From the NCBI GenBank assembly GCA_963677225.1, contig OY781923.1, positions 1,054,001-1,118,000 of the forward strand: 64,000 nucleotides of DNA, in the 5' to 3' direction. This DNA is from SABI01 sp028532915. GTDB lineage: Bacteria > Spirochaetota > Spirochaetia > Sphaerochaetales > Sphaerochaetaceae. Numbering within the stretch: position 1 is the stretch's first letter; each line of letters opens with the position of its first letter. This document shows, in pieces, positions 43,332 to 50,847 of this stretch. Position numbers and translations under genes: made by a program. The notes under the pieces were generated by a model. It did not search any database and was not told where the DNA came from. It saw nothing but the letters and a program-made list of their open reading frames with translations.

Positions 43332-44222
43332 ATCAAACAGCAGATTAAAGAGATAATTGAAAGCAGAGTAAGTCAGAACAGCCTGGAGGAAACAGGATTG
43401 ACCGGTGTGCAGCTCATCCATGTCACCCAACCGATCAGCTGTGCTCCGGCTGTCTATGAACCTACAGTGGTGGCTATAGTGAGCGGTGTCAAAGAAGCGA
43501 TCTTTGACGGGCGCTCGTATGTATATGACAGCAGCAGGTATCTGTGCTGTCCGATGTCGATGCCTGTAGAGGCCGGAACACCTAAGGCCTCGCCTGAACA
43601 TCCCCTTCTGGGAGTGAAGATCGATCTCGACACGAAGATTATGAGCTCTCTTGCAAGAGAAATGGATATAGCCGGTGGCGTTTTTCGAAGAACCCGGGGA
43701 GATTATTCTAAGACGGGGCTGATTCTTGCACGTTGGGACGATGCCTTCTCGGAGGCTCTTTTGCGACTGCTGAAGCTGATGGACAGACCGACAGATCTGG
43801 CGATACTCAAAGAAGCAAGACTTCGCGAGCTCTATTATGCCATATTGAAAGGAGACGCAGGAGAATCTGCCAGAAGGGCTTTCAGCGGGGGCAATGAAAT
43901 CGCTCGGGCTATCGAACTGATGTCACAGAATATTGACAGAGCGGTGACGATCGAAGAGATCGCGCAGCAGGTGGGTATGAGCAGGGCTGTCTTTCACCGC
44001 AAGTTCAAACAGGCCACAACGATGTCGCCGATACAGTTCATGAAATCGATGAAACTCAACAATGCCGCAATGAAACTTGCCGGCGGAATGAATGTGAACG
44101 AAGCTGCGATGGGGGTAGGGTATGTAAGTTCATCCCAGTTCAGCCGGGAGTTCAAGCGTATGTACGGACAATCTCCCCGGCAGTGGAGCCAATCACTGCA
44201 GCTGCCGCCCGGGATGATCTGA
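43329..44222 (+). CDS. AraC-family transcriptional regulator (AraC_N type)
   Basis: This 297-residue DNA-binding protein has an N-terminal AraC_N effector domain (about 20-165, with CAPAVYEPTVVAIVSG and GHS-like GRSYVYDSSRYLC). A C-terminal double helix-turn-helix follows (about 195-290): VTIEEIAQQVGMSRAVFHRKF and NVNEAAMGVGYVSSSQFSREFKRMYG. Members control neighbouring oxidoreductase genes; the divergent SDR and EFR1 genes are the likely targets. MIKQQIKEII matches the usual N-terminus. No ribosome site precedes it. A hairpin follows the gene. Confidence 0.9.
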   Translation: MIKQQIKEIIESRVSQNSLEETGLTGVQLIHVTQPISCAPAVYEPTVVAIVSGVKEAIFDGRSYVYDSSRYLCCPMSMPVEAGTPKASPEHPLLGVKIDLDTKIMSSLAREMDIAGGVFRRTRGDYSKTGLILARWDDAFSEALLRLLKLMDRPTDLAILKEARLRELYYAILKGDAGESARRAFSGGNEIARAIELMSQNIDRAVTIEEIAQQVGMSRAVFHRKFKQATTMSPIQFMKSMKLNNAAMKLAGGMNVNEAAMGVGYVSSSQFSREFKRMYGQSPRQWSQSLQLPPGMI

Positions 44223-44248
44223 TCCATTTGATGGAAGCAGAGCTTTCG

Positions 44249-44278
44249 AACCGGGGCGTCTTAAAACATGCCCCGGTT
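44249..44278 (+). terminator. Hairpin after the AraC gene
   Basis: AACCGGGGC (44249-44257) and GCCCCGGTT (44270-44278) form a 9-bp GC-rich stem with a 12-nt loop. It lies between the convergent AraC and GyrI-like genes. There is no T-run after it, so it may be a weak or Rho-assisted terminator, or a 3'-end stabiliser. Confidence 0.5.
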
Positions 44279-44360
44279 AAGTCATTCAGGGAAACCTTAA
44301 GAAGATGTGGAACTTAAATGCTTCAGTTCTGAATCTGAGGTTCCCCATAGATACAGATTA

Positions 44361-44819
44361 TTACGATTCTTTCTTCACGATATAGCAGATCTGTGTGAGC
44401 AGTTCCTCAGGTTTCACTTCGGCCGGATCGTTCAGATAGTACTCGTACATCCACTGCTCTTCCACCTCGACACCCTTATCTCTGACAAAAGCCAACAACT
44501 CCATATAGGTCTTTTCAAGCGTGTCATACGGTCCTTTGTGGACTGTCGTCGCTATCTTCCCGCCGGGAATCGTTCCGTTCGAGATACGTCCTTCCGTCTC
44601 GACCGGTGCTGTCACTGGAAAGCCTATCTCAAGATCGAGCGCTTCCATATCCATGTTGTAGTACATCGCATAGGGAGCCCCTGTATACTCGATTCCCCTG
44701 TGCTGCATGAAAGTTCCTATCTCTGTATAGACTTCTTTCATCACCTCGGAGATTCTGCTCAGCGATGTGATCAACCGTACCATCAGCGTGTTCTGCTGTG
44801 TGACTTCTCTGATTTCCAT
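44361..44819 (-). CDS. GyrI-like/effector-binding-domain protein
   Basis: This is a stand-alone GyrI-like (AraC effector-binding) domain of ~152 residues. It binds small hydrophobic or cationic molecules in other bacteria; E. coli GyrI/SbmC also inhibits gyrase. Typical stretches are YTGAPYAMYYNMDMEALDLE, the conserved GFPVTAPV, PGGKIATTVHKGPYDTL and YLNDPAEVKPEELLTQI at the end. AAGGAG lies 6 nt before ATG 44819. An operator-like palindrome lies ~55 bp upstream, shared with a second GyrI-like gene at 47.6 kb. It follows the WYL regulator on the same strand. Confidence 0.85.
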   Translation of the reverse strand: MEIREVTQQNTLMVRLITSLSRISEVMKEVYTEIGTFMQHRGIEYTGAPYAMYYNMDMEALDLEIGFPVTAPVETEGRISNGTIPGGKIATTVHKGPYDTLEKTYMELLAFVRDKGVEVEEQWMYEYYLNDPAEVKPEELLTQICYIVKKES

Positions 44820-44867
44820 CATCTACTCCTTCTTTATTTTAAGATATCTAAAGTGTAGGTGGGCATA

Positions 44868-44887
44868 TATGACAGCTGTATGTCATA
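44868..44887. promoter_or_regulatory. Operator-like palindrome upstream of the first GyrI-like gene
   Basis: TATGACA-GCTGTA-TGTCATA is a perfect 7-bp inverted repeat with a 6-nt centre. It is centred about 56 bp before the start of the GyrI-like gene and overlaps a plausible -35 (CTGTCA on the minus strand). Seventeen bases of it match a site before the GyrI-like gene at 48.3 kb at 15 positions. The neighbouring WYL regulator is the likely binder. Confidence 0.6.
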
Positions 44888-44892
44888 GTTGT

Positions 44893-45840
44893 TCAGGTAT
44901 TAGCATCATTTTTTTCATCGTATTTCAAGGCAATGGAACGTGCGATCCTCTCTATCTCCTTTCTCACATGGGCAGGCTCGATGACTGTCACATATTCACC
45001 GTAGGAGAGGATGAATCCGTACATCCACCCGTCTTCAGGCATAGAAGCTTCGGCGATAAGCGACCCTCCTGGACCTTCGGTAAGCTGATCTTTCAGAAAA
45101 TAATCCTCTACGAGAGGTCTCATGCACCGGTCGAATCCAAGAACGAGGCGGGTCGACGGAATCTTCTGCTCTCTCCTTTCAAAGTCTTCGAACGAAAGTT
45201 CTCTTCTTTTGAACCGTTTCGGTATGATCTCGGCATCTCTCATCTTCGAGATTCTGAACAGACGGTAGTCCTCCCTTTGCGTGCACCATGCGTACAGATA
45301 CCAGGATCTCCATCTGAATGCAACAGTCATGGGTTCGACGATCCTTTCGGTCACCTCGAGTCTGTTGCTGGTATATGTGAAACGCAGCAGCTGCTGAGTA
45401 TCAACAGCCTTTTTTACGGTCCTGAACGATTGTTTCTGACGGGGATCTCCCCCGAGCATCGAAAAATCGATGGAAAGTCTGTTGTTGCGCTCGGTGAGCC
45501 AGTCTTCATCCTGACGGGGAATAAGGCCCTCCATCTTCTCTATCGTGTCGTCAATCTTTTCATCCACGAGGGTGTCTGAAATGCTTTTCAGTGAGGTGAC
45601 GATGTAATAGAGATCCTCGACCGAGACAATACGGTTATCGAGTGTGTAGGTATCCATGATTCGGTACCCTCCGTGAGGTCCCTGGATACTGACGATGGGG
45701 ATTCCCGCCGCATCTATGGTCTCGATATCGCGGACAATGGTTCTGACACTTACACCGAAGCGTTCGGCAAGAACGCTCGCACTGCTTAGTTCATGGTTCA
45801 TCAAATAGATAATGATTGAAAGGAGACGGTCTATCTTCAT
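44893..45840 (-). CDS. WYL-domain transcriptional regulator (YafY-like)
   Basis: This 315-residue protein has an N-terminal winged helix (MKIDRLLSIIIYLMNHELSS, AERFGVSVRTIVRDIETIDAAG) and a WYL domain at about 140-215 (RWRSWYLYAWCTQREDYRLFRISKM). A WCX extension forms the C-terminus. WYL domains sense ligands, often nucleic acids or small molecules. ATG 45840 lies seven bases after an extended -10 box and lacks a ribosome site; the TTG at 45846 is the only upstream alternative. It is the probable controller of the adjacent GyrI-like gene and, through a shared site, of the one at 47.6 kb. Confidence 0.9.
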   Translation of the reverse strand: MKIDRLLSIIIYLMNHELSSASVLAERFGVSVRTIVRDIETIDAAGIPIVSIQGPHGGYRIMDTYTLDNRIVSVEDLYYIVTSLKSISDTLVDEKIDDTIEKMEGLIPRQDEDWLTERNNRLSIDFSMLGGDPRQKQSFRTVKKAVDTQQLLRFTYTSNRLEVTERIVEPMTVAFRWRSWYLYAWCTQREDYRLFRISKMRDAEIIPKRFKRRELSFEDFERREQKIPSTRLVLGFDRCMRPLVEDYFLKDQLTEGPGGSLIAEASMPEDGWMYGFILSYGEYVTVIEPAHVRKEIERIARSIALKYDEKNDANT

Positions 45841-45856
45841 GGACAACAGTATAACA
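45841..45856 (-). promoter_or_regulatory. Extended -10 promoter of the WYL gene, possible leaderless start
   Basis: On the minus strand TGT-TATACT (-10 at 45853-45848) is an extended -10 element. Seven bases (GTTGTCC) separate it from ATG 45840, placing the expected transcription start at the start codon. No clear -35 and no Shine-Dalgarno are seen. Confidence 0.45.
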
Positions 45857-45969
45857 CAGGTGAGATCCAGCAGGTATTCGCATAGTCGAAAAGGCAGATT
45901 TCAATAAAAATGGAAGAAGTTGAAACGAATAAGGTCTCTGATGGTTCTTCTTTTGTATGGAGGCTCTCA

Positions 45970-47625
45970 ATGAAAGTTAACAGATACTACGTGGCACTCT
46001 TTTTGTTAGTGATTCAGATTGTATTTTTCTTCGGTTGTGCTTCGGGTGAAGATAGTGATGTCTATACCGAAATCGCCGTGGAGCCTCAAGATGTTTCACC
46101 AAGCCCCATGTTCAGTGCGAAAGCCATGGCAGCTCCCCTTTTAGCAGCGGATAGTGCGACAGAATATCCTGTTACCTATCCCGCCGATTCCATGAATACC
46201 GAGGAATATGACCGGATAACCGATAATCCGTTTCGAAACGCGACAGAACATCCGGTTTCGACTTTTTCCATCGATGCAGATACGGCAAGCTATACCAATG
46301 TGAGAAGATATCTGACGCAGAATAAAGCCCTGCCTCCTGAAGATGCTGTGCGTATAGAGGAACTTCTCCAGTACTTCTCCTATGATTATCCGCAGCCTGA
46401 AGGGGAGCATCCGATATCATACACTCTGGATATGGAACAGGCCCCGTGGAATCTTGATCATCAGCTCCTTCGTGTCGCCCTGAAAGCAGAGCAGATCAGC
46501 ACAGAAGAACTGCCTCCATCGAATCTCGTATTTCTTATCGATACCTCCGGATCGATGCGTGCCGATAACAAACTGCCGCTGCTGCAGAAAAGTATGAAGG
46601 TTCTCGTCAAACAGCTTCGAGCGCAAGATTCTGTTTCCATCGTTGCCTATGCGGGGTCCGCCGGAGTTATCCTGAAGAATGCCGCAGGAACCGAAAAGCA
46701 GACGATCATCCGTGCCTTCACCGAATTGAAAGCAAGCGGTGCCACAGCAGGCGAAGCGGGAATCGAACTTGCCTATACAATCGCACAGGAACACTACATC
46801 CCCGGCGGGAATAACCGGGTGATCCTCTGTACTGACGGTGATTTCAATGTCGGAGTCAGCTCTACCGGGGCACTTGAACGGTTGATAGAACACAAAAGGG
46901 AACAGAATATCTACCTGACCATTCTCGGACTCGGGATGGGGAACTACAAAGACTCCCGCATGGAAGCTTTATCGAATATCGGAAATGGAAACTATGCCTA
47001 TATCGATAATCTTCTGGAAGGAAAGAAGGTTCTGGGAAAAGAGATATGGGGAAATATGTTCACAGTCGCAAAGGATGTGAAGGTCCAGATCGAGTTCAAT
47101 CCGGCAATCGTCGAGTCCTATCGACTCATCGGATATGAGAACAGGATGCTGCAGAGGGAAGATTTTAATGATGATACCAAGGATGCTGGCGAGATGGGCT
47201 TTGGGCAGACTGTCACAGCATTTTACGAGCTTGTCCTCACATCTTTAGAAAGCAGTCAATCTTCACCTGTACAGTCAGACCCTCTTGTATTTCAAAGCAG
47301 TACGGTCATTCCCTCAGAAGACTTACTCTCTTTGAAGATCAGGTACAAAAGACCGCAGGAGGGAAAAGAATCAAGTCAGCTCATCGACATCATGATGGAT
47401 GAGGACGAACTGACGCGTCCTTCAGATATGAGCGATCCCGATTTCACGTTTGCAAGTGCGGTCGTTGAATTCGGCATGCTGCTCAGAGACAGTCCCTATA
47501 AGGGATCTTCCTCCTGGGATCAGGTCCTGCAACTGGCAAAAGCTTCCAGAGGCGATGATGAAGAAGGGTACCGGGCGGAATTTATTCGTCTCGCCGAGCT
47601 TGCACAACTGCTTGAGGACAATTGA
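45970..47625 (+). CDS. YfbK-like von Willebrand factor A lipoprotein
   Basis: This 551-residue lipoprotein has a signal peptide and lipobox FFGC (Cys about 23). A YfbK-type N-terminal domain follows, with TFSIDADTASYTNVRRYL. The vWA domain spans about 185-360 with an intact MIDAS (FLIDTSGSMRADNKL; Thr and Asp further on in ILCTDGDFNVG). A C-terminal DUF3520-like domain (GFGQTVTAFYELV onward) completes it. Metal-dependent protein binding on the envelope is likely; partners are unknown. GGAGG gives 6-nt spacing to ATG 45970, excluding the earlier ATG at 45910. The gene converges with a GyrI-like gene three bases on. Confidence 0.9.
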   Translation: MKVNRYYVALFLLVIQIVFFFGCASGEDSDVYTEIAVEPQDVSPSPMFSAKAMAAPLLAADSATEYPVTYPADSMNTEEYDRITDNPFRNATEHPVSTFSIDADTASYTNVRRYLTQNKALPPEDAVRIEELLQYFSYDYPQPEGEHPISYTLDMEQAPWNLDHQLLRVALKAEQISTEELPPSNLVFLIDTSGSMRADNKLPLLQKSMKVLVKQLRAQDSVSIVAYAGSAGVILKNAAGTEKQTIIRAFTELKASGATAGEAGIELAYTIAQEHYIPGGNNRVILCTDGDFNVGVSSTGALERLIEHKREQNIYLTILGLGMGNYKDSRMEALSNIGNGNYAYIDNLLEGKKVLGKEIWGNMFTVAKDVKVQIEFNPAIVESYRLIGYENRMLQREDFNDDTKDAGEMGFGQTVTAFYELVLTSLESSQSSPVQSDPLVFQSSTVIPSEDLLSLKIRYKRPQEGKESSQLIDIMMDEDELTRPSDMSDPDFTFASAVVEFGMLLRDSPYKGSSSWDQVLQLAKASRGDDEEGYRAEFIRLAELAQLLEDN

Positions 47626-47628
47626 TGT

Positions 47629-48264
47629 TCAATTCGTTATCTTCTCTGCTGAGAACCTGAGGACGGTCTTCAGATTCTCAGCTGCAGTCTTTCTTGCATC
47701 GCTGAGATAGATCTCCCTGTGAATCTTCGCTGTTCGTCTGAGTCCTGCATCTGCACAGAACTGTTCCATTTTATGAAAGCTTTCGGGTTCGTTGTCATAC
47801 GATCCAGTGTGGAGCATCTGCACCGACGGTCCATCGGTGATCGAGGTGAATTGTACCTGTTGAAGAAGGGGATGAGGTTTCTTCTTCCCGGTACGTTCGA
47901 TGATCTCTGACGCGAATTCTTGAGTTACGAAGGACGGTTGTCTGATCATGAGATCGAACTTGAGCTCATCTTTGTTCAAAGTACCGTTATAATCGGCTTT
48001 TCCTTTATCAGTAAGATCCCAGATTCCTTCCAGAGGGTAGACCGTATACTCGAAATATCCATCAGGGGCAAATCCTCCTTTATGACTCATCCTGACGGCA
48101 TACGAAAGAGCATAGAGTATTTTGATATATTCACCGAATACCTCACTGTTCGGATTTCCCTCTCCGCTGATTACAAAATATTTGAACTCGGGGACGTTCA
48201 AAAAGACAGGTGTGCTTTTCGGCAGATAGATCTCTTTTTCCTGCTTGCGCCATTCGTGTTTCAT
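47629..48264 (-). CDS. GyrI-like small-molecule-binding-domain protein
   Basis: This 211-residue protein matches the larger group of GyrI-like proteins (YLPKSTPVFLNVPEFKYFVIS, GEGNPNSEVFGEYIKILYAL, YTVYPLEGIWDL, and the C-terminal AKIHREIYLSDARKTAAENL). No DNA-binding segment is seen. Ligand binding or gyrase protection is possible by analogy only. GGAGAG precedes the ATG at 48264. Its promoter (TTGTCG-17-TAGAAT) overlaps an operator-like sequence shared with the GyrI-like gene at 44.8 kb, so both probably belong to one small regulon. Confidence 0.85.
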   Translation of the reverse strand: MKHEWRKQEKEIYLPKSTPVFLNVPEFKYFVISGEGNPNSEVFGEYIKILYALSYAVRMSHKGGFAPDGYFEYTVYPLEGIWDLTDKGKADYNGTLNKDELKFDLMIRQPSFVTQEFASEIIERTGKKKPHPLLQQVQFTSITDGPSVQMLHTGSYDNEPESFHKMEQFCADAGLRRTAKIHREIYLSDARKTAAENLKTVLRFSAEKITN

Positions 48265-48284
48265 AGCATCTCTCCTTCATATGA

Positions 48285-48324
48285 TTCTATTCTATCGGAA
48301 GATATGCGACAACTGTCTGTCATA
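48285..48324 (-). promoter_or_regulatory. Promoter and operator-like site of the second GyrI-like gene
   Basis: On the minus strand TTGTCG, a 17-nt spacer and TAGAAT form a promoter. The -35 lies inside GACAACTGTCTGTCATA (plus-strand 48308-48324). That sequence matches the palindrome at 44871-44887 in 15 of 17 bases and sits at nearly the same distance from the start codon (about 50 bp). Confidence 0.55.
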
Positions 48325-48504
48325 TACAGGATAGTCAGATGATAGTCTGGTGCAATTATGTTCAGACTTTCTAAAAGTGGTTTTCTAATCTCTATACAGA
48401 CACTTTCTTGAAAGCCATTGTCCAGATGATAGACTGTCACTCTTGTTTGAAGCCTTCTGCCGGTATATGATGAATACACTCGGCGAAAGATAAAGGACGA
48501 TACT

Positions 48505-49017
48505 GTGAAAAAAGCTGCCGGTATGATCATTCTCTTGATAATTTTCAAATATCCTCTCTTCTCATCGGCTGCGACTTTTCACGCAGGAGTTTCCGCCGGC
48601 GTCGGGTTTTTTTCGAGTTACTCTTCAGTCGAGGCGGGAATCAAAGTTGATCTGGCTGAGACCTTATCACTCGGTCTGACACAGCGCATCGCATACGGTT
48701 TTACCTACCGGGAGACTACAGGAATGACTGAATTGAGAACGTATGTGTATGATAACCTTTTCTTCCATATCGGAGCATCCTATCTGTTGATACCCTCAAA
48801 GCGTGCACAGCCTGATTTCAATACCAAAGTTCTCCCCCATTTAGGTATAGGCCTTTATATTCCTCTTGATCCCGGCTGCAAGTTGAATGTGGTTCCGCGC
48901 ATCGAGATGAACCAGTCCTTCTACCTTTCAGATGAGGTTCGTCCGATATATACCGATTTACCGGCGTCTATAGCAACTCAGGTCTCTGTTGCATTCGAGT
49001 ACCGAAGCCGACAGTGA
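48505..49017 (+). CDS. Small exported beta-barrel-like protein
   Basis: This is a 170-residue protein of unrecognised family. A signal peptide covers about residues 1-22 (IILLIIFKYPLFSSAATF). The mature part has alternating hydrophobic/aromatic strands separated by short turns (GVSAGVGFFSSYSSVEAGIK, LSLGLTQRIAYGFTYR, NLFFHIGASYLLI, VSVAFEYRSRQ), as in small outer-membrane barrels. AAAGGA precedes GTG 48505. It is divergent from the GyrI-like gene, with 240 bp between, and appears to stand alone. Confidence 0.7.
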   Translation: MKKAAGMIILLIIFKYPLFSSAATFHAGVSAGVGFFSSYSSVEAGIKVDLAETLSLGLTQRIAYGFTYRETTGMTELRTYVYDNLFFHIGASYLLIPSKRAQPDFNTKVLPHLGIGLYIPLDPGCKLNVVPRIEMNQSFYLSDEVRPIYTDLPASIATQVSVAFEYRSRQ

Positions 49018-49440
49018 ACAAAGGTAAAGGGCGATCCTGTCGCGGCCGTAAAGTCCATTAAGGAAGATAAAAAGTGATTAAATATTTAAAAGGTCTTTTA
49101 TAGAAGACAAAGTAAGGTTCAATAAGGTGTTGCTATCTTTAGAGATATTCATTCCTGTGCAGCTGTACGGAAATTTCTCTCAGGCCGATTGAGACACCTT
49201 CTGCGCTGTCCAGGCCTCGGCATCTTCTCGGAGGAGGCTGCGCTCAAGCGCTTTAAGGAAGAAAGTGTCAAGGTGGCGGAAGAAACACCACCTCTGTACG
49301 TTATCCTGACTATATATAATCTCCCATTGGATTAATGCCTAATCATAGATTGATTAGTACTTAATCTTTTTCTGTGAATCTATAATTACCTAGAAATGAA
49401 CATGAATTGTAATGAGTCTTTGAATCTTTCACTGCTACCT
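49018..49440. other. Gene-poor region with a decayed ORF-like segment (423 bp)
   Basis: No intact gene is seen. The segment about 49170-49300 is clearly GC-richer than its AT-rich flanks. On the plus strand it reads through an open stretch of about 50 codons, including GLGIFSEEAALKRF and KVAEETPPLYVI, before TAA near 49335. Codon use looks protein-like, but there is no start or ribosome site and I recognise no family. A GGTGG/CCACC hairpin near 49271-49291 adds possible RNA structure. It may be a gene remnant. The AT-rich end (49300-49400) probably holds signals after radC. Confidence 0.35.
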
Positions 49441-50139
49441 CTAATTCCACTCATTATGTTCTAACATAGATCTGTAGGATGCATCACTGAATATGAGATG
49501 ATCGAGGACCTTGATTCCTAACAATTCTCCAGCCTCTTTGAGTCTTTTTGTGACCTTTCTATCATCTAGAGAGGGAATGAGGTTACCGCTCGGGTGATTG
49601 TGAGCGACGATGATGGCTGTAGCTCTCTCCCTTAGCGGTGTAGAGAAGACCTCTCTCGGGTGAACGAGGGTATGGTTTACAAGACCTATCGAGACGGTGT
49701 TGATCGACATCACTTCATGTGCCCCGTTGAGAGAGATGGCGATGAAGTGTTCCTGAAGACGTGAGCCGATATGCTGGATAAGGGGAAAGACGTCGCCGGG
49801 AAATATGATCTGTTTCCTTCTTGAAGGAAGACGTCTTCGGCCTAATTCCAGTGCTGCACAGATCAATGTGGCTTTGGCATTTCCCAATCCTTCAATGGAA
49901 AGCAGATCTTTCACGGTAAGCTGATCGTCTACATTCTGTCTGTCGAGGATATCGAGAATCTGTGTCGCCAGTTTCATCGCCGGGTTCTTCACAGTCCCCG
50001 AACCTATCATGATCGCGATAAGTTCAACGTCGGACAATGAGAGAGCTCCGTGAGAGATCATCTTCTCCCGGGGCCTTTCTGATGGAGGAAGTTCTTTGAT
50101 ATGAGATAATTTGGCTGAAGTCTGTCTGTACTGTTTCAT
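49441..50139 (-). CDS. radC: RadC-family (JAB/MPN) DNA repair protein
   Basis: This 232-residue protein has an N-terminal helix-hairpin-helix part (LLSIEGLGNAKATLICAALE) and a C-terminal MPN/JAB metalloprotease-like domain. Its zinc motif is ATAIIVAHNHPSGNLIPSLDD (His-x-His ... Asp). The family was named for radiation resistance, but its biochemical role is unclear. ATG 50139 (MKQYRQTSAKLSHI) is preferred; a TTG at 50148 is possible. No good ribosome site is seen, and a TATTGT five bases before the ATG hints at, but does not prove, another leaderless start. Confidence 0.93.
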   Translation of the reverse strand: MKQYRQTSAKLSHIKELPPSERPREKMISHGALSLSDVELIAIMIGSGTVKNPAMKLATQILDILDRQNVDDQLTVKDLLSIEGLGNAKATLICAALELGRRRLPSRRKQIIFPGDVFPLIQHIGSRLQEHFIAISLNGAHEVMSINTVSIGLVNHTLVHPREVFSTPLRERATAIIVAHNHPSGNLIPSLDDRKVTKRLKEAGELLGIKVLDHLIFSDASYRSMLEHNEWN

Positions 50140-50376
50140 GTCAGACAATACCTATCAGCAGTTCATATTGCTTTGATCGGCAAAAGCGTTCGGCAGGCGG
50201 GAAGTGCGGATACCGGACTGTCAGCTTACCCTCCATGCTTGCTTTGTTAGAAAGTGAGAGGTGATAGCTTGCAGAAAAAGCAAATTGAATTGGATCCGAA
50301 AAGCTGGACAACTCCGACTCCAACTAAGTGAATTCAGTTCAGGAAGAAGCTTGAGGGATGCCTGGTCGTAAAATGG

Positions 50377-50415
50377 TTGACGATGGCAACTAATATGTGC
50401 TATAAACTCCGCATG
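50377..50415 (+). promoter_or_regulatory. MarR-regulator promoter predicting a leaderless mRNA
   Basis: TTGACG (50377-50382), an 18-nt spacer and TATAAA (50401-50406, with TGC just before, so also an extended -10) end six bases before ATG 50413. The -35 and -10 boxes lie inside the open frame that precedes this ATG, so the earlier start codons cannot be used from this promoter. No Shine-Dalgarno is present. Confidence 0.65.
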
Positions 50416-50847
50416 AACATTCAGAAGCTCGGTCACTCCCTGGCTCAGGCAGCCCGCTGGCAAAGACGTTATGAGGCTGATAACCTCAGGCAATTCAACC
50501 TGGGACCCCGCACTCTGCCCTTTTTCTTAGCCATAGCTCACGAGGAAGGCATCTCCCAGAAGGATCTTATGAACAAGCTGCTGACCGATAAGACAAGAAC
50601 GACAAAAGCCGTCAATCATCTGGTAGAGGCCGGTTATGTTCAAAGGCAGTCGAATCGTAAGGACAATAGGGTAAAAGGAGTCTTTCTGACAGACAAGGGA
50701 CGAACGATATTCCCCCCGGTTAAGAGAATTCTTAATCGATTGGACGGGCTTCTTTCTGATAAGCTCTCCGAAGAAGATCTTGAACAGTTAATAATGATGC
50801 TGGACGCTTTCTCGTCAGCCGTTCAACAGGATATGGAGAAACAGTAG
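50413..50847 (+). CDS. MarR-family transcriptional regulator
   Basis: This ~144-residue winged-helix regulator begins MNIQKLGHSLAQAARWQRRY. The recognition region ISQKDLMNKLLTDKTRTTKAVNHL and the wing VQRQSNRKDNRVKGVFLTDKGR are followed by a C-terminal dimerisation helix. It overlaps the start of a MATE efflux gene by one base, so it probably controls that pump and itself. The start at ATG 50413 follows a strong promoter with six-base spacing; longer frames from 50377 would include promoter elements. Confidence 0.9.
   Translation: MNIQKLGHSLAQAARWQRRYEADNLRQFNLGPRTLPFFLAIAHEEGISQKDLMNKLLTDKTRTTKAVNHLVEAGYVQRQSNRKDNRVKGVFLTDKGRTIFPPVKRILNRLDGLLSDKLSEEDLEQLIMMLDAFSSAVQQDMEKQ

Noticed and set aside
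49170..49300. A CRISPR array or 6S/tmRNA-like RNA in the 49-kb gap
   Set aside because: No repeated units are present, and no tmRNA or 6S hallmark pairing could be recognised by eye.
50269..50331. A 20-codon TTG frame (MQKKQIELDPKSWTTPTPTK) with AGAGGTG upstream, before the marR promoter
   Set aside because: TTG start, short length and no recognised homologue. It is more likely chance or a remnant; conservation would be needed to support it.
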